Assembly (NCBI RefSeq): GCF_026342405.1
Contig: NZ_JAPEMU010000001.1
Span: forward strand, 3,844,001-3,908,000
Direction: 5' to 3'
Source of the DNA: Kitasatospora sp. NBC_00240
Lineage (GTDB): Bacteria; Actinomycetota; Actinomycetes; Streptomycetales; Streptomycetaceae
DNA: 64,000 bases
The position numbers and the translations under genes are program-made. The notes under the pieces were generated by a model. It was not told where the DNA came from, did not search any database, and saw only the letters and a program-made list of their open reading frames with translations. Below, piece by piece: positions 46,923 through 55,508 of the stretch (position 1 is its first letter; the number at the start of each line of letters is the position of its first letter).

Positions 46923-47861
46923 ATGACCGCTCGTACCCCGCGCACCCGCCTTCTCGCGGCCTGCGCCGTCCTCGCCTCCGCCACGCTCGCCCTGACCGCC
47001 TGCGGCAGCAGCAGCGACTCCACCTCGGGCTCCGGCTCCACCGGTGCGAGCGCGGGCGCCACGGTCAAGGCCGTCACGGCCGACCCCGCCCTGGCGGCAC
47101 TCGTCCCGGCCGACATCAAGTCGGGCGGCAAGCTGGTCGTCGGCTCCGACGCCTCCTACGCCCCGAACGAGTTCCAGGACGACAAGGGCACCATCGTCGG
47201 CATGGACGTCGACCTGGCCAACGCCATCGCCGCGAAGCTCGGCCTCAAGGCCGAGGTCCAGAACGCCGGCTTCACCGCGATCATCCCGGGCATCGGCGCG
47301 AACAAGTACCAGCTCGGCATGAGCTCCTTCACGGACACCAAGGAGCGCGAGCAGACCGTCGACATGGTCACCTACTTCACCGCGGGCACCGCCTCCGCGG
47401 TCAAGAAGGGCAACCCGGACAAGATCTCCGCCGACGACCTCTGCGGCAAGAAGATCGCCGTCCAGACCGGCACCACCCAGGCGGACGCGATCGTCGACGT
47501 CATCAACCCGGCGTGCGTGAAGGCCGGCAAGCCGACCGTCCCGAACGACGGCGACAAGTTCGACCTGCAGACGGACGTCACCAACGCCGTCGTCTCCGGC
47601 CGCGACCAGGTCATGATGGCGGACTCCCCGGTCATCGACTACGCCCTCAAGCAGACCGGCGGCCAGCTGGAGAAGCTCGGTGCCACCACCGACTCCGCGC
47701 CGTACGGCATCGCGCTCGCCAAGGGCTCGGCGCTCACCCCGGCCGTCCAGAAGGCCGTCCAGGCGCTGATGGACGACGGCACGTACAAGGAGATCCTGCA
47801 GAAGTGGGGTGTCGACGCCGGCGCGATCGACAAGGCTCAGCTCAACGGTGCCACCAGCTGA
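46923..47861 (+). CDS. Polar amino-acid ABC transporter substrate-binding lipoprotein
   Basis: A 312-residue binding protein with lipobox LTAC (TLALTACGSSS) and a Ser/Gly linker. The fold segments are GSDASYAPNEFQDDKGTIVGMDVDL (in parts), YQLGMSSFTDTKEREQ and AVQTGTTQADAIVDV. AGGAGGAG lies about eight bases before ATG 46923. It is followed after 46 bases by the permease and then the ATPase, forming a complete importer. I recall the equivalent S. coelicolor operon SCO5260-SCO5258. Glutamate or related amino acids are the most likely ligands. Confidence 0.9.
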   Translation: MTARTPRTRLLAACAVLASATLALTACGSSSDSTSGSGSTGASAGATVKAVTADPALAALVPADIKSGGKLVVGSDASYAPNEFQDDKGTIVGMDVDLANAIAAKLGLKAEVQNAGFTAIIPGIGANKYQLGMSSFTDTKEREQTVDMVTYFTAGTASAVKKGNPDKISADDLCGKKIAVQTGTTQADAIVDVINPACVKAGKPTVPNDGDKFDLQTDVTNAVVSGRDQVMMADSPVIDYALKQTGGQLEKLGATTDSAPYGIALAKGSALTPAVQKAVQALMDDGTYKEILQKWGVDAGAIDKAQLNGATS

Positions 47862-47907
47862 CCCTCGCCGTCCTCGTTCCACAGCGACCCCGTTCTGAGG
47901 CCACAAA

Positions 47908-48897
47908 GTGAACTCTCTCCACAAGGGGCCGGCTGCCCCGGGACGGCCTGATGTCATCAAGGCCGTCCCGGTCCGCCACCCCGGACGCTGGGTCGGAGCC
48001 GCAGTCATCCTGCTGCTCACGGCCATGCTGATCCACGCCATCGTGACCGTCCCCGCCTTCAAGTGGGATCTCGTCGGGCACTACCTCTTCGACGACCGCA
48101 TCCTGCACGGCCTGGTGGTCACGCTGGAGCTGACCGCGCTCGCCATGGTGATGGGCGTGGTCGGCGGCATCCTGCTCGCGGTGATGCGGCTCTCGCCGAA
48201 CCCGCTGCTCTCCGGCACGGCCTGGGTCTACATCTGGGTGTTCCGCGGGACACCGGTGCTCGTCCAGCTGGTGTTCTGGAACTTCCTCGGCGTGCTCTGG
48301 GCCGAGCTGTCGATCGGCATCCCGTTCGGCCCGGCGTTCTGGTCGGAGCAGACCAACGTCCTGATCCCGACCTTCGTCGCCGCCCTGCTGGGCCTCGGCC
48401 TGAACGAGGCCGCCTACATGGCGGAGATCGTCCGCGGCGGCATCCAGTCGGTGGACGAGGGGCAGCTGGAAGCGTCCCAGGCCCTGGGCATGAACCGGTT
48501 CGACGCGATGCGCCGGATCATCCTGCCGCAGGCCATGCGAGTGATCATCCCGCCGACCGGCAACGAGACCATCTCGATGCTGAAGACCACCTCCCTGGTC
48601 AGCGTCATCGCCCTGGAAGAACTCTTCCGGGCCGGACAGAACATCTACTCGCGCAACTTCCAGAGCATCCCGCTGCTGATCGTGGTCAGCCTCTGGTACC
48701 TGTTCCTCACCTCGATCCTCACCGTGGGCCAGTACTACATCGAGCGGCACTACGCCCGCGGTTCCAACCGCTCGCTGCCGCCGACACCGCTGCAGCGGAT
48801 GAGCGGACTGTTCCGGGGTATGAAGTCGGCACCGGCCGCGAAGCCTGCGAACGCGGGCGTCCACGGCGGCGGCGGCGAAGGCGGAGGTGCGGCATGA
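47908..48897 (+). CDS. Polar amino-acid ABC transporter permease
   Basis: A 329-residue permease beginning at GTG 47908. The first helix is WVGAAVILLLTAMLIHAIV, and the EAA loop is EASQALGMNRFDAMRRIILPQAMRVI. The C-terminal YYIERHYARGSNRSLPPTPLQRM is shared with the other permeases of this window (read in parts). It forms the membrane channel of the importer with the ATPase whose ATG overlaps its stop (ATGA). Confidence 0.9.
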   Translation: MNSLHKGPAAPGRPDVIKAVPVRHPGRWVGAAVILLLTAMLIHAIVTVPAFKWDLVGHYLFDDRILHGLVVTLELTALAMVMGVVGGILLAVMRLSPNPLLSGTAWVYIWVFRGTPVLVQLVFWNFLGVLWAELSIGIPFGPAFWSEQTNVLIPTFVAALLGLGLNEAAYMAEIVRGGIQSVDEGQLEASQALGMNRFDAMRRIILPQAMRVIIPPTGNETISMLKTTSLVSVIALEELFRAGQNIYSRNFQSIPLLIVVSLWYLFLTSILTVGQYYIERHYARGSNRSLPPTPLQRMSGLFRGMKSAPAAKPANAGVHGGGGEGGGAA

Positions 48898-49694
48898 CCG
48901 ATCTGACGAAGACCCCCGCCGAGACCGTGCCCGCCGGCCCGATGGTGAAGGCCGAGGCCGTCCACAAGTCGTACGGCCTGGTCGAGGTGCTCAAGGGCAT
49001 CGACCTGGAGGTCAAGCAGGGCGAGGTGTTCTGCCTGGTCGGGCCGTCCGGCTCGGGCAAGTCGACCTTCCTGCGGTGCATCAACCACCTGGAGAAGGTC
49101 AACGGCGGACGCCTCTGGGTGGACGGCGAGCTGGTGGGCTACCGCCAGAAGGGCGACAAGCTCTACGAGCTCAAGGACCGCGAGGTCGCCATGAAGCGCC
49201 GGGACATCGGCATGGTCTTCCAGCGCTTCAACCTGTTCCCGCACATGACCGCGATCGAGAACGTCATCGAGGCGCCGGTCCAGGTCAAGGGCGAGAGCAG
49301 GGGCGATGCCCGGGAGCGGGCGATGGCCCTGCTGGAGCGGGTCGGACTGGCCGACAAGGCCAAGAACTACCCGTCCCAGCTCTCCGGCGGCCAGCAGCAG
49401 CGGGTGGCGATCGCCCGTGCGCTGGCGATGAAGCCGAAGCTGATGCTCTTCGACGAGCCCACCTCCGCGCTCGACCCCGAGCTGGTCGGCGACGTCCTGG
49501 ACGTCATGCGCGGCCTGGCCGAGGAGGGCATGACGATGATCGTCGTCACCCACGAGATGGGCTTCGCCCGCGAGGTCGGCGACGCGCTGGTCTTCATGGA
49601 CGGCGGCGTGGTCGTCGAGTCCGGCAACCCGCGCGAGGTGCTCACCAACCCGCAGCACGAGCGGACCAGGGCGTTCCTCTCCAAGGTGCTCTGA
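48894..49694 (+). CDS. Polar amino-acid ABC transporter ATP-binding protein
   Basis: A 266-residue ATPase. Walker A GPSGSGKST, Q-loop VFQRFNLFPH, signature LSGGQQQRVAIARAL, Walker B LMLFDEPTSALDPE and switch VVTHEM are all intact. The N-terminal 15 residues are a Thr/Pro-rich extension. It ends in RTRAFLSKVL like the ATPase at 5295-6071, showing close paralogy. It powers the transporter encoded just upstream. Confidence 0.93.
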   Translation: MTDLTKTPAETVPAGPMVKAEAVHKSYGLVEVLKGIDLEVKQGEVFCLVGPSGSGKSTFLRCINHLEKVNGGRLWVDGELVGYRQKGDKLYELKDREVAMKRRDIGMVFQRFNLFPHMTAIENVIEAPVQVKGESRGDARERAMALLERVGLADKAKNYPSQLSGGQQQRVAIARALAMKPKLMLFDEPTSALDPELVGDVLDVMRGLAEEGMTMIVVTHEMGFAREVGDALVFMDGGVVVESGNPREVLTNPQHERTRAFLSKVL

Positions 49695-49730
49695 CCCTCC
49701 ACCGGGGCACCGCCCCGGCCCAGGGCGTCC

Positions 49731-49761
49731 GGCGCCCGGCAGGTCCATCCTGCCGGGCGCC
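49731..49761 (+). terminator. Terminator of the amino-acid ABC operon
   Basis: Perfect 13-base arms ggcgcccggcagg and cctgccgggcgcc around a five-base loop, starting 37 bases past the ATPase stop. Confidence 0.75.
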
Positions 49762-49828
49762 GTCGCGTTGCCCCCGAAAGTAATAGGCTGGAGCCAGCTC
49801 ACCCGTTACCGGCCCTGGAAGGACCACC

Positions 49829-50416
49829 GTGGAGCTCGCCTCGTACGCCGACTTCGCCGTCCGGCTCGTCAACAGCGAGCAGCCCTGGCGCGGCACCGAC
49901 CAGCTGACGTCGGTGGACGCCGTACGGAGCCTGTTCGGCAGCCCGTCCCGGGCCGCCTCGCTCGCCGACGAGTCCGACCTGCCCCGGCTGCGGGCCGCCC
50001 GGACCAGGCTGCGCGGGGTCTTCGAGGCCGCCGCCGAGGGCGACGAGGTACGCGGCGTCGACCTGCTGAACAGCCTGATGATCGAGTACCCGGTCAGCCC
50101 GCTGGTCTCCGGGCACGACTACCTGGACGAGAACGGCCGCCCGCGCTGGCACCTGCACCTCGCCGACAACGCGCCCACCGCAGCCGCCAACTACACCGCG
50201 GTGGCCTGCATGGGCCTGGCCATCCACCTGACCGAGCTCGGCGCCGACCGGCTCGGCATCTGCCAGGCCGCACCCTGCCGCAACTCCTACCTGGACACCT
50301 CCACCAACCGCTCGCGCCGCTACTGCTCCGACCGCTGCGCCACCCGCGCCAACGTCGCCGCGTACCGGGCCCGCAAGCGCCAGGAGGCCCTGGAGGCGAC
50401 GGCCGCCCAGGCCTGA
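49829..50416 (+). CDS. CGNR zinc-finger (ABATE-domain) putative regulator
   Basis: A 195-residue protein. The N-terminal ABATE-like domain (FAVRLVNSEQPWRGTDQL, LRAARTRLRGVFEAAAEGD) precedes a C-terminal CGNR-type finger: GICQAAPCRNSYLDTS and RRYCSDRCATRANVAAYRARKR, the latter in parts. Four cysteines should bind zinc, and the RANVAAYRARKR end probably contacts DNA. Start GTG 49829 is preceded by GGAAGGA. It converges with the sodX gene. Such proteins are thought to be stress-related transcription regulators; the target is unknown. Confidence 0.85.
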   Translation: MELASYADFAVRLVNSEQPWRGTDQLTSVDAVRSLFGSPSRAASLADESDLPRLRAARTRLRGVFEAAAEGDEVRGVDLLNSLMIEYPVSPLVSGHDYLDENGRPRWHLHLADNAPTAAANYTAVACMGLAIHLTELGADRLGICQAAPCRNSYLDTSTNRSRRYCSDRCATRANVAAYRARKRQEALEATAAQA

Positions 50417-50466
50417 GCGGGCCGCGCCGGCCCACGCCCGCCACCGCGGGCCATCGGCCACGGCGG

Positions 50467-50907
50467 CTACAGCTCCGGGCTCAGCCAGACCCCGAACCGC
50501 CGGGCCAGCCCCGGCACCCGGGCCAGCGGCCCGGCCAGCAGCGCCCGCTCCAGCCACCGCGCCGGCGCCAGCCAGGCCGGCCCGGGACGCACCCGCAGCA
50601 GCACCCGGCCGAGCACCAACTCGTCCGGCACCGCACCGAACTGACGGCTGTCACTGTCCACCGGACGGTTGTCCGAGAGCAGCCACCAGCCGCCCAGCCG
50701 CCGTCCGTCGGCGCGCTTCACCAGGCGCAGGTCCTGCTGCAGCGGGTGCCGGAAGAGCACCACCGCCCCCGGCCTGATCCGTGCCCCGTACCGGACCACC
50801 ACCAGGTCCCCGTCGTACAGCGTCGGCACCATCGACGGCCCTGCCACGTCGACCACGCCGAACGGCAGCAGACCGCCACCCGGCACACCACCCGCCGGCT
50901 CCTCCAT
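50467..50907 (-). CDS. sodX: Nickel-SOD maturation protease (signal-peptidase-like)
   Basis: A 146-residue S26 family peptidase. The catalytic serine is in GPSMVPTLYDGD and the lysine in LRLVKRADG; the conserved box GGWWLLSDNRPVDSDSRQFG follows. These match the protease that removes the N-terminal propeptide of NiSOD so that the nickel hook forms. It has no obvious N-terminal membrane anchor. ATG 50907 follows GAGGTAGG. It is divergent from sodN, an arrangement that supports the assignment. Confidence 0.85.
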   Translation of the reverse strand: MEEPAGGVPGGGLLPFGVVDVAGPSMVPTLYDGDLVVVRYGARIRPGAVVLFRHPLQQDLRLVKRADGRRLGGWWLLSDNRPVDSDSRQFGAVPDELVLGRVLLRVRPGPAWLAPARWLERALLAGPLARVPGLARRFGVWLSPEL

Positions 50908-51091
50908 CGGCCCCACGCCTACCTCCTCGGGTTCACCGCGTCCAGTGTCCCGCACCGGGCCTCGCCCGCCCGTGTCCGAAATCGACCGGTTCAGGCTCCG
51001 CCTTTGGCCCTAGGCCCCCGGGGCCACCGCGAAAGCCGCCCTCCGGCGGGGTAATCTCAGCCGCGGGAAGACGATCTAAGGAAGGACTCCC

Positions 51092-51487
51092 ATGTTCTCT
51101 CGTCTGTTTGCACCTCGCGCCACCGCCCAGGCCCACTGCGACCTGCCCTGCGGCGTTTACGACCCGGCCCAGGCCCGGATCGAGGCCGAGTCCGTGAAGG
51201 CCACCCAGGAGAAGTACCTGGCCAACGAGGACGCGCACTTCCGCGCTCGCGCCATCATCATCAAGGAGCAGCGCGCCGAGGCCGTCAAGCACCACATCTC
51301 GGTGCTCTGGAGCGACTACTTCAAGGCCCCGCACTTCGAGAAGTACCCGCAGCTGCACCAGCTCATCAACGACACCCTGAAGGCCGCCTCGGCCACCAAG
51401 GCGTCGACGGACCCGGCCACCGGCCAGGCCCTGCTGGACCTCATCGCCGAGGTCGACAAGATCTTCTGGGAGACCAAGCAGGCCTGA
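51092..51487 (+). CDS. sodN: Nickel superoxide dismutase
   Basis: A 131-residue NiSOD precursor. The 14-residue propeptide ends MFSRLFAPRATAQA, and mature protein starts HCDLPCGVYDP, the nickel hook. His1, Cys2 and Cys6 of the mature chain (residues 15, 16 and 20) ligate the metal. The rest is a four-helix bundle rich in Lys/Glu/Ala. It disproportionates superoxide in the cytosol as a hexamer. AAGGAAGGA precedes ATG 51092. The maturation protease is encoded divergently next door. In streptomycetes the gene depends on nickel supply, but no Nur box could be identified confidently here. Confidence 0.97.
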   Translation: MFSRLFAPRATAQAHCDLPCGVYDPAQARIEAESVKATQEKYLANEDAHFRARAIIIKEQRAEAVKHHISVLWSDYFKAPHFEKYPQLHQLINDTLKAASATKASTDPATGQALLDLIAEVDKIFWETKQA

Positions 51488-51506
51488 CGCCTGATCGGAC
51501 CCCGCG

Positions 51507-51549
51507 CCACGGAGCCCCCCGCTCGCCCGACGAGCGGGGGGCTCCGTGG
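51507..51549 (+). terminator. Terminator of sodN
   Basis: Perfect 19-base arms at 51507-51525 and 51531-51549 around a five-base loop, twenty bases after the stop. Confidence 0.8.
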
Positions 51550-51567
51550 TGCCCGGAACTTGAGTAC

Positions 51568-51897
51568 GTGTACTCAGGCGCACCGGCCGAGGCGCCTGTT
51601 CGACGGGCTTCGCAGGCCAACCAGGTCGGGAGCCGCTGGAAACAGCTCGGCCACCGGACAGCCGGCGTCCGGGCCGCCACCCCCACGTCGGTACGGGCCA
51701 CCACCGAGGACGGCAGTGAACTCGTCCTGGAGATCGGCCCCGACGGCCGGACGACCCTTCAGGCGTACCTCGGTCCGGATGTCCACCGCTCTTCCTGCAG
51801 CCGACCGGACGGTGTTCCCACGGGCAGCCCCGTCGATCCGCAGCCACCGGCCGAAGATCCCTACTGGTCCCGCTGGACCGGCGCGGGACGAATGTGA
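51568..51897 (+). pseudogene. Possible gene remnant after sodN
   Basis: A 109-codon frame whose middle part (about 51653-51800, ATTEDGSELVLEIGPDGRTTLQ) has high third-position GC and looks protein-like. Its ends are atypical, with no good ribosome-binding site. I do not recognise it. It may be a decayed gene or a chance frame. Confidence 0.25.
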
Positions 51898-52474
51898 CGT
51901 TCGATCAGCTGGTCACCCCGGTGGAAACGTTGGCCTTCGACTCCTGCCCGGGTGCGCGCAGGCACCGGCCCGGGCTGGAGGTTCCACCTCTACTCCAAGA
52001 TCGGCTTGTGATCCCCTTCGTGGCCCGGGCCACCTTGTCGTACCGGAGGGCCGGACCACTCGCCGTGCCGGCGGTCGGAGCCCGGACGATGCCCCGGGAG
52101 GGGCCGACGGGGGCCCGGATGATCTGGCCCGCCCGTGCACGGGCCCTCTCCCGTACCGGCGGGGCTCTTGGGCCGCCGGCACGGGCGCTCCGGGCCCAAG
52201 GCGTCGTACCCGGCACCCGGGGCTCGCCGCGACGACCGGGCAGGTCCTGCCGCGACGACCGGGCGGGTCCCGCCGCGACGGTGGCGAGGTGCGCCGCGCG
52301 CCGGTTCCACAGCACCGAGGAAGATCGTCGCCAGGTGGCGGGCGCACGCCGCCGCCGGGCCCCGCCCCGGCCGCCGTCGCTCCGGCGGACGCCTGTCCGC
52401 GCACGGTGAGGCCCGGTCGAAGTCCCGGGCGTAGGCTCGTTGGTACCACTGGAATCAACCGGAGGAGCGACACC
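51898..52474. other. Gene-poor stretch with G/C-rich repeats
   Basis: No frame has consistent coding bias. A 23-base tandem repeat (gccgcgacgaccgggc…) occupies 52226-52280. The RBS of the next gene lies at 52461-52467. Confidence 0.5.
52226..52280. repeat. 23-base tandem repeat, about 2.4 copies
   Basis: Units at 52226-52248 and 52249-52271 differ only at two positions; a partial third starts at 52272. Confidence 0.65.
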
Positions 52475-52849
52475 ATGGGCACCACGGCGGCACCGACCGC
52501 CTTCGACACCACAGCGCTTCGCGAGGGCATCGAGCACCGGGACGCGGACACGTTGCTCGCGCTGTACGCGGACGACGCCGAGCTTCGGATGGTCGACCAC
52601 AAGACCCAGCCGAGCCACCCCCTGGTCATGCACGGCCGGTCGGAGATCAGCGCCATGCTGGCCGACGTCTACGGCCGGGAGATGACCCACAAACTGGAGC
52701 AGGTCGTGGTCCAGGGCGACCACCTGGCCTTCATGGAGTCCTGCCTGTACCCGGACGGGGTCAGGGTGCTCTGCACCTCGGTCGCCGACCTCCGGGACGG
52801 CCGGATCGTCGACCAGACGTCCATCCAGGCCTGGGACGAGCAGGAGTGA
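52475..52849 (+). CDS. SnoaL-like / NTF2-fold protein
   Basis: A 124-residue protein with the compact NTF2-like pattern: HRDADTLLALYADDAELRMVDH, then LVMHGRSEISAML and SVADLRDGRIVDQTSIQAWDEQ (each in parts). GGAGGAG is eight bases before ATG 52475. The family includes ketosteroid-isomerase-like enzymes and small binding proteins. No catalytic residues can be assigned and the neighbours give no pathway. A probable stress or secondary-metabolism role would be speculation. Confidence 0.75.
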   Translation: MGTTAAPTAFDTTALREGIEHRDADTLLALYADDAELRMVDHKTQPSHPLVMHGRSEISAMLADVYGREMTHKLEQVVVQGDHLAFMESCLYPDGVRVLCTSVADLRDGRIVDQTSIQAWDEQE

Positions 52850-52915
52850 GCCGCCCGCAGGCCCCGCCGGATCGGCACATCCCGCCCGGCCGGCGCTTTG
52901 AGTACCCTCGACAAC

Positions 52916-53392
52916 ATGATCCGTACCGCCGCCATAACCGATGTCCCGGTCATCCACGCCATGATCCGCGAGCTCGCGGACTACGAGAAGGCCCTGCCCG
53001 AGGCGCAGGCGACCGAGGAGCAGCTGCGTGAGGCGCTGTTCGGCGCGAACCCGGCACTGTTCGGCCTGATCGCCGAGGACGACAGCACCGGTGAGCCGGT
53101 CGGCTTCGCCCTGTGGTTCCTCAACTTCTCCACCTGGCGCGGCACCCACGGCATCTACCTGGAGGACCTGTACGTCAGCCCGGCGGCCCGGGGCGGCGGG
53201 CACGGCAAGGCCCTGCTGCTGGAGCTGGCCCGGATCGCGGTGGAGCGCGGCTACTCGCGGGTGGAGTGGTCGGTGCTCGACTGGAACGAGCCGTCGATCA
53301 ACTTCTACAAGTCGCTCGGAGCGGTGCCGATGGACGGCTGGACCGTCTACCGGCTGACCGACGAGGCCCTGGCGGCGGCCGGCCGCCGCTGA
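52916..53392 (+). CDS. GNAT-family N-acetyltransferase
   Basis: A 158-residue acetyltransferase. The acetyl-CoA binding motif is LEDLYVSPAARGGGHGKALL, and the end motif VEWSVLDWNEPSINFYKSLGA is typical of spermidine/diamine (SSAT-like) acetyltransferases. The ATG at 52916 is chosen; an in-frame TTG is six codons upstream and neither has a good ribosome-binding site. It probably acetylates a small amine. It is 66 bases after the SnoaL-like gene and may be cotranscribed. Confidence 0.85.
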   Translation: MIRTAAITDVPVIHAMIRELADYEKALPEAQATEEQLREALFGANPALFGLIAEDDSTGEPVGFALWFLNFSTWRGTHGIYLEDLYVSPAARGGGHGKALLLELARIAVERGYSRVEWSVLDWNEPSINFYKSLGAVPMDGWTVYRLTDEALAAAGRR

Positions 53393-53705
53393 CCGGCCGC
53401 CGCCGGTCCGCCCGAAACCGGGTGGCGTCAACCCCTGCCACCCTGCGTCGCGAGGGCTTACCATGAGTGACCCTTGGTTCCGGAGTCGCTCGTTCCCGTG
53501 ACGACGGTCAAGGATCGCGACATCCGCCCACTGATCGCGGTAACGTCTCGGGCGGATGCGCGGCGTCCGGCCACCCCTACCGGGGTATGAACCGGTACGT
53601 ACCGCACCACCCCTCTGGACAGTTGGGGCGAAGCAGTTGAGCCAAGCAACAGACAGTGCCGCGGCCTCGGGGCCGGAAGCACAGCGCGTCACCCAGGAGG
53701 TGAGG
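53393..53705. other. Upstream region of prsH
   Basis: 313 bases without coding bias. The 3' part carries the ribosome-binding site for prsH. A GGGTAT near 53583 resembles half of a SigB-type promoter, but a good -35 was not found. Confidence 0.35.
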
Positions 53706-54119
53706 GTGTCCCAGATCGACGGCGAGCCCGGAGTGAAGGACTTCGTGGAAGTCCGGCTGCCCGCGGCGGGGGCCTACCTCTCGGTGCTGCGAACAGCAAC
53801 GGCGGGCCTCGCGGCCCGGCTGGACTTCACCCTGGACGAGATCGAGGATCTCCGGATCGCGGTGGACGAGGCCTGCGCCATCCTGCTCCAGCAGGCGGTG
53901 CCGGGTTCGGTCCTGTCCTGCGAGTTCCGGCTGGTCGGCGACTCGCTCAGGGTCACGGTCTCGGCACCGACCACCGACGGCCGGGCCCCCGAGCGGGACA
54001 CCTTCGCCTGGACGGTGCTCTCCGCGCTGGCCGGCGAGGTGGACTCCTCGGTCGGCGACGACAAGACGGTGTCGATCAGCCTGCACAAGAAGCGCGGTGG
54101 ATCCCCGGCCCAGCCGTAG
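53706..54119 (+). CDS. prsH: Anti-sigma factor (RsbW-type ATP-binding protein)
   Basis: A 137-residue GHKL ATPase-like protein. FTLDEIEDLRIAVDEACAILLQQ carries the N-box region, and ERDTFAWTVLSALAGEVDSSVGDDKTVSISLHKK (in parts) forms the end of the fold. The GTG at 53706 is preferred over a TTG at 53637 because AGGAGG lies five bases upstream. RsbW/PrsH proteins hold SigB-type sigma factors inactive. The sigma factor gene follows after 168 bases that contain a small hairpin. Confidence 0.85.
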   Translation: MSQIDGEPGVKDFVEVRLPAAGAYLSVLRTATAGLAARLDFTLDEIEDLRIAVDEACAILLQQAVPGSVLSCEFRLVGDSLRVTVSAPTTDGRAPERDTFAWTVLSALAGEVDSSVGDDKTVSISLHKKRGGSPAQP

Positions 54120-54121
54120 CG

Positions 54122-54143
54122 GCGCCGCGCGGGAGCGCGGCGC
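54122..54143 (+). terminator. Hairpin between the anti-sigma and sigma genes
   Basis: Nine-base arms gcgccgcgc and gcgcggcgc around ggga, directly after the prsH stop. It may attenuate read-through into sigH. Confidence 0.5.
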
Positions 54144-54287
54144 ACGCACCACCGAGCAAGGGCCGTACGCCCGGCGCCGCACCCGGGCCGCGCGTACGGC
54201 TCCCGGTACCGCCCAGCGCGGTACGACCAACGAGATGACTCCGGGGCCGCGACCGCGGCTCCGGCGCTCCCGGAACGGAACGGGGGA

Positions 54288-55421
54288 ATGGCCGTGAGTG
54301 ATCTGGACCGTACGGGTACCGACCGGCGAACGGCCGGCTCCGCCGAAACGGCTGCCGGCGCGGAGGCCGGCGCCCTCGCGACGGCCGGACGGGCCCTACC
54401 GCCCCAGGCGAGCGTTCCCGGCCTCGCCACCCACGACGACGCGCACCCGAAGGACGCCCACCGGATGAGCCAGCCGACCGAGCCGACGTCCGATCCGTCG
54501 ACGCCGCCGCCGTCGACCGAGCCCGCGGCCGAGCCGTCGGCCGAAACGGCGGCCGCGCTGCCGGCCGAGGACACCACGGACGTCACCGACGCCGACCCGG
54601 CCGAGGCGACCGGCACCGCGGTGCGTGCCGCCGTGCCGGCGCAGCCGACCCCGCACCGGTCCGGCGCCCCGGACCGGGAGGCCGCCCGGGCGCTGTTCGT
54701 ACGGCTGTCCGCACTGCCCGAGGGCTCCGCCGAGCGGGTGGAGCTGCGCAACCAGCTGGTCCGGATGCACATCCCGCTGGTGGAGCACCTGGCCCGGCGC
54801 TTCCGCAACCGCGGCGAGCCGCTGGACGACCTCACCCAGGTCGCCACCATCGGCCTGATCAAGTCGGTGGACCGCTTCGACCACGAGCGCGGCGTGGAGT
54901 TCTCCACCTACGCGACGCCGACCATCGTGGGCGAGATCAAGCGGCACTTCCGCGACAAGGGCTGGGCCGTCCGGGTCCCGCGCCGGCTCCAGGAGCTGCG
55001 GCTGTCGCTGACCACGGCGACCAGCGAGCTCTCGCAGCGGCACGGGCGCTCCCCCACGGTGCACGAGCTGGCGGAGCACCTCGGGATCTCCGAGGAGGAC
55101 GTGCTGGAGGGCCTGGAGTCCGCCAACGCGTACAGCACGCTCTCGCTGGACGTCCCGGACAGCGACGACGAGTCGCCGGCCGTGGCGGACACCCTGGGGA
55201 CGACCGACGAGGCGCTGGAGGGCGTCGAGTACCGGGAGTCGCTCAAGCCGCTGCTCGCCCAACTCCCGCCCCGCGAACAGAAGATCCTCGTCCTGAGGTT
55301 CTTCCGGAACATGACCCAGTCGCAGATCGCCACCGAGGTCGGCATCTCCCAGATGCACGTGTCCCGGCTGCTCGCCCGGACCTTGGCACAGCTGCGGGAG
55401 AAGCTCCTCGTGGAGGAGTAG
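54288..55421 (+). CDS. sigH: SigB/SigF/SigG-family RNA polymerase sigma factor
   Basis: A 377-residue sigma factor. A long Ala/Thr/Pro-rich N-terminus (1-125) precedes region 2 (LVEHLARRFRNRGEPLDDLTQVATIGLIKSVDRFD, in parts), region 3 (VPRRLQELRLSLTTATSELS) and region 4 (LPPREQKILVLRFFRNMTQSQIATEVGISQMHVSRLL, in parts). It should direct transcription under osmotic stress. S. coelicolor SigH is known to be made in several forms by internal starts and processing. An internal MSQPTEPTSD (ATG 54465) here could serve the same way. ATG 54288 follows a GGGGGA stretch. Confidence 0.87.
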   Translation: MAVSDLDRTGTDRRTAGSAETAAGAEAGALATAGRALPPQASVPGLATHDDAHPKDAHRMSQPTEPTSDPSTPPPSTEPAAEPSAETAAALPAEDTTDVTDADPAEATGTAVRAAVPAQPTPHRSGAPDREAARALFVRLSALPEGSAERVELRNQLVRMHIPLVEHLARRFRNRGEPLDDLTQVATIGLIKSVDRFDHERGVEFSTYATPTIVGEIKRHFRDKGWAVRVPRRLQELRLSLTTATSELSQRHGRSPTVHELAEHLGISEEDVLEGLESANAYSTLSLDVPDSDDESPAVADTLGTTDEALEGVEYRESLKPLLAQLPPREQKILVLRFFRNMTQSQIATEVGISQMHVSRLLARTLAQLREKLLVEE

Positions 55422-55430
55422 CGCCCCGCG

Positions 55431-55476
55431 GACGCCGAACGCCGGCACACCCTCGGGTGTGCCGGCGTTCGGCGTC
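55431..55476 (+). terminator. Very long terminator hairpin of sigH
   Basis: Perfect 22-base arms at 55431-55452 and 55455-55476 with a two-base nominal loop; it starts nine bases after the stop. Confidence 0.8.
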
Positions 55477-55508
55477 TCCTGCCCTGCTGCCGGCCCTTGC
55501 CGGGCCGC

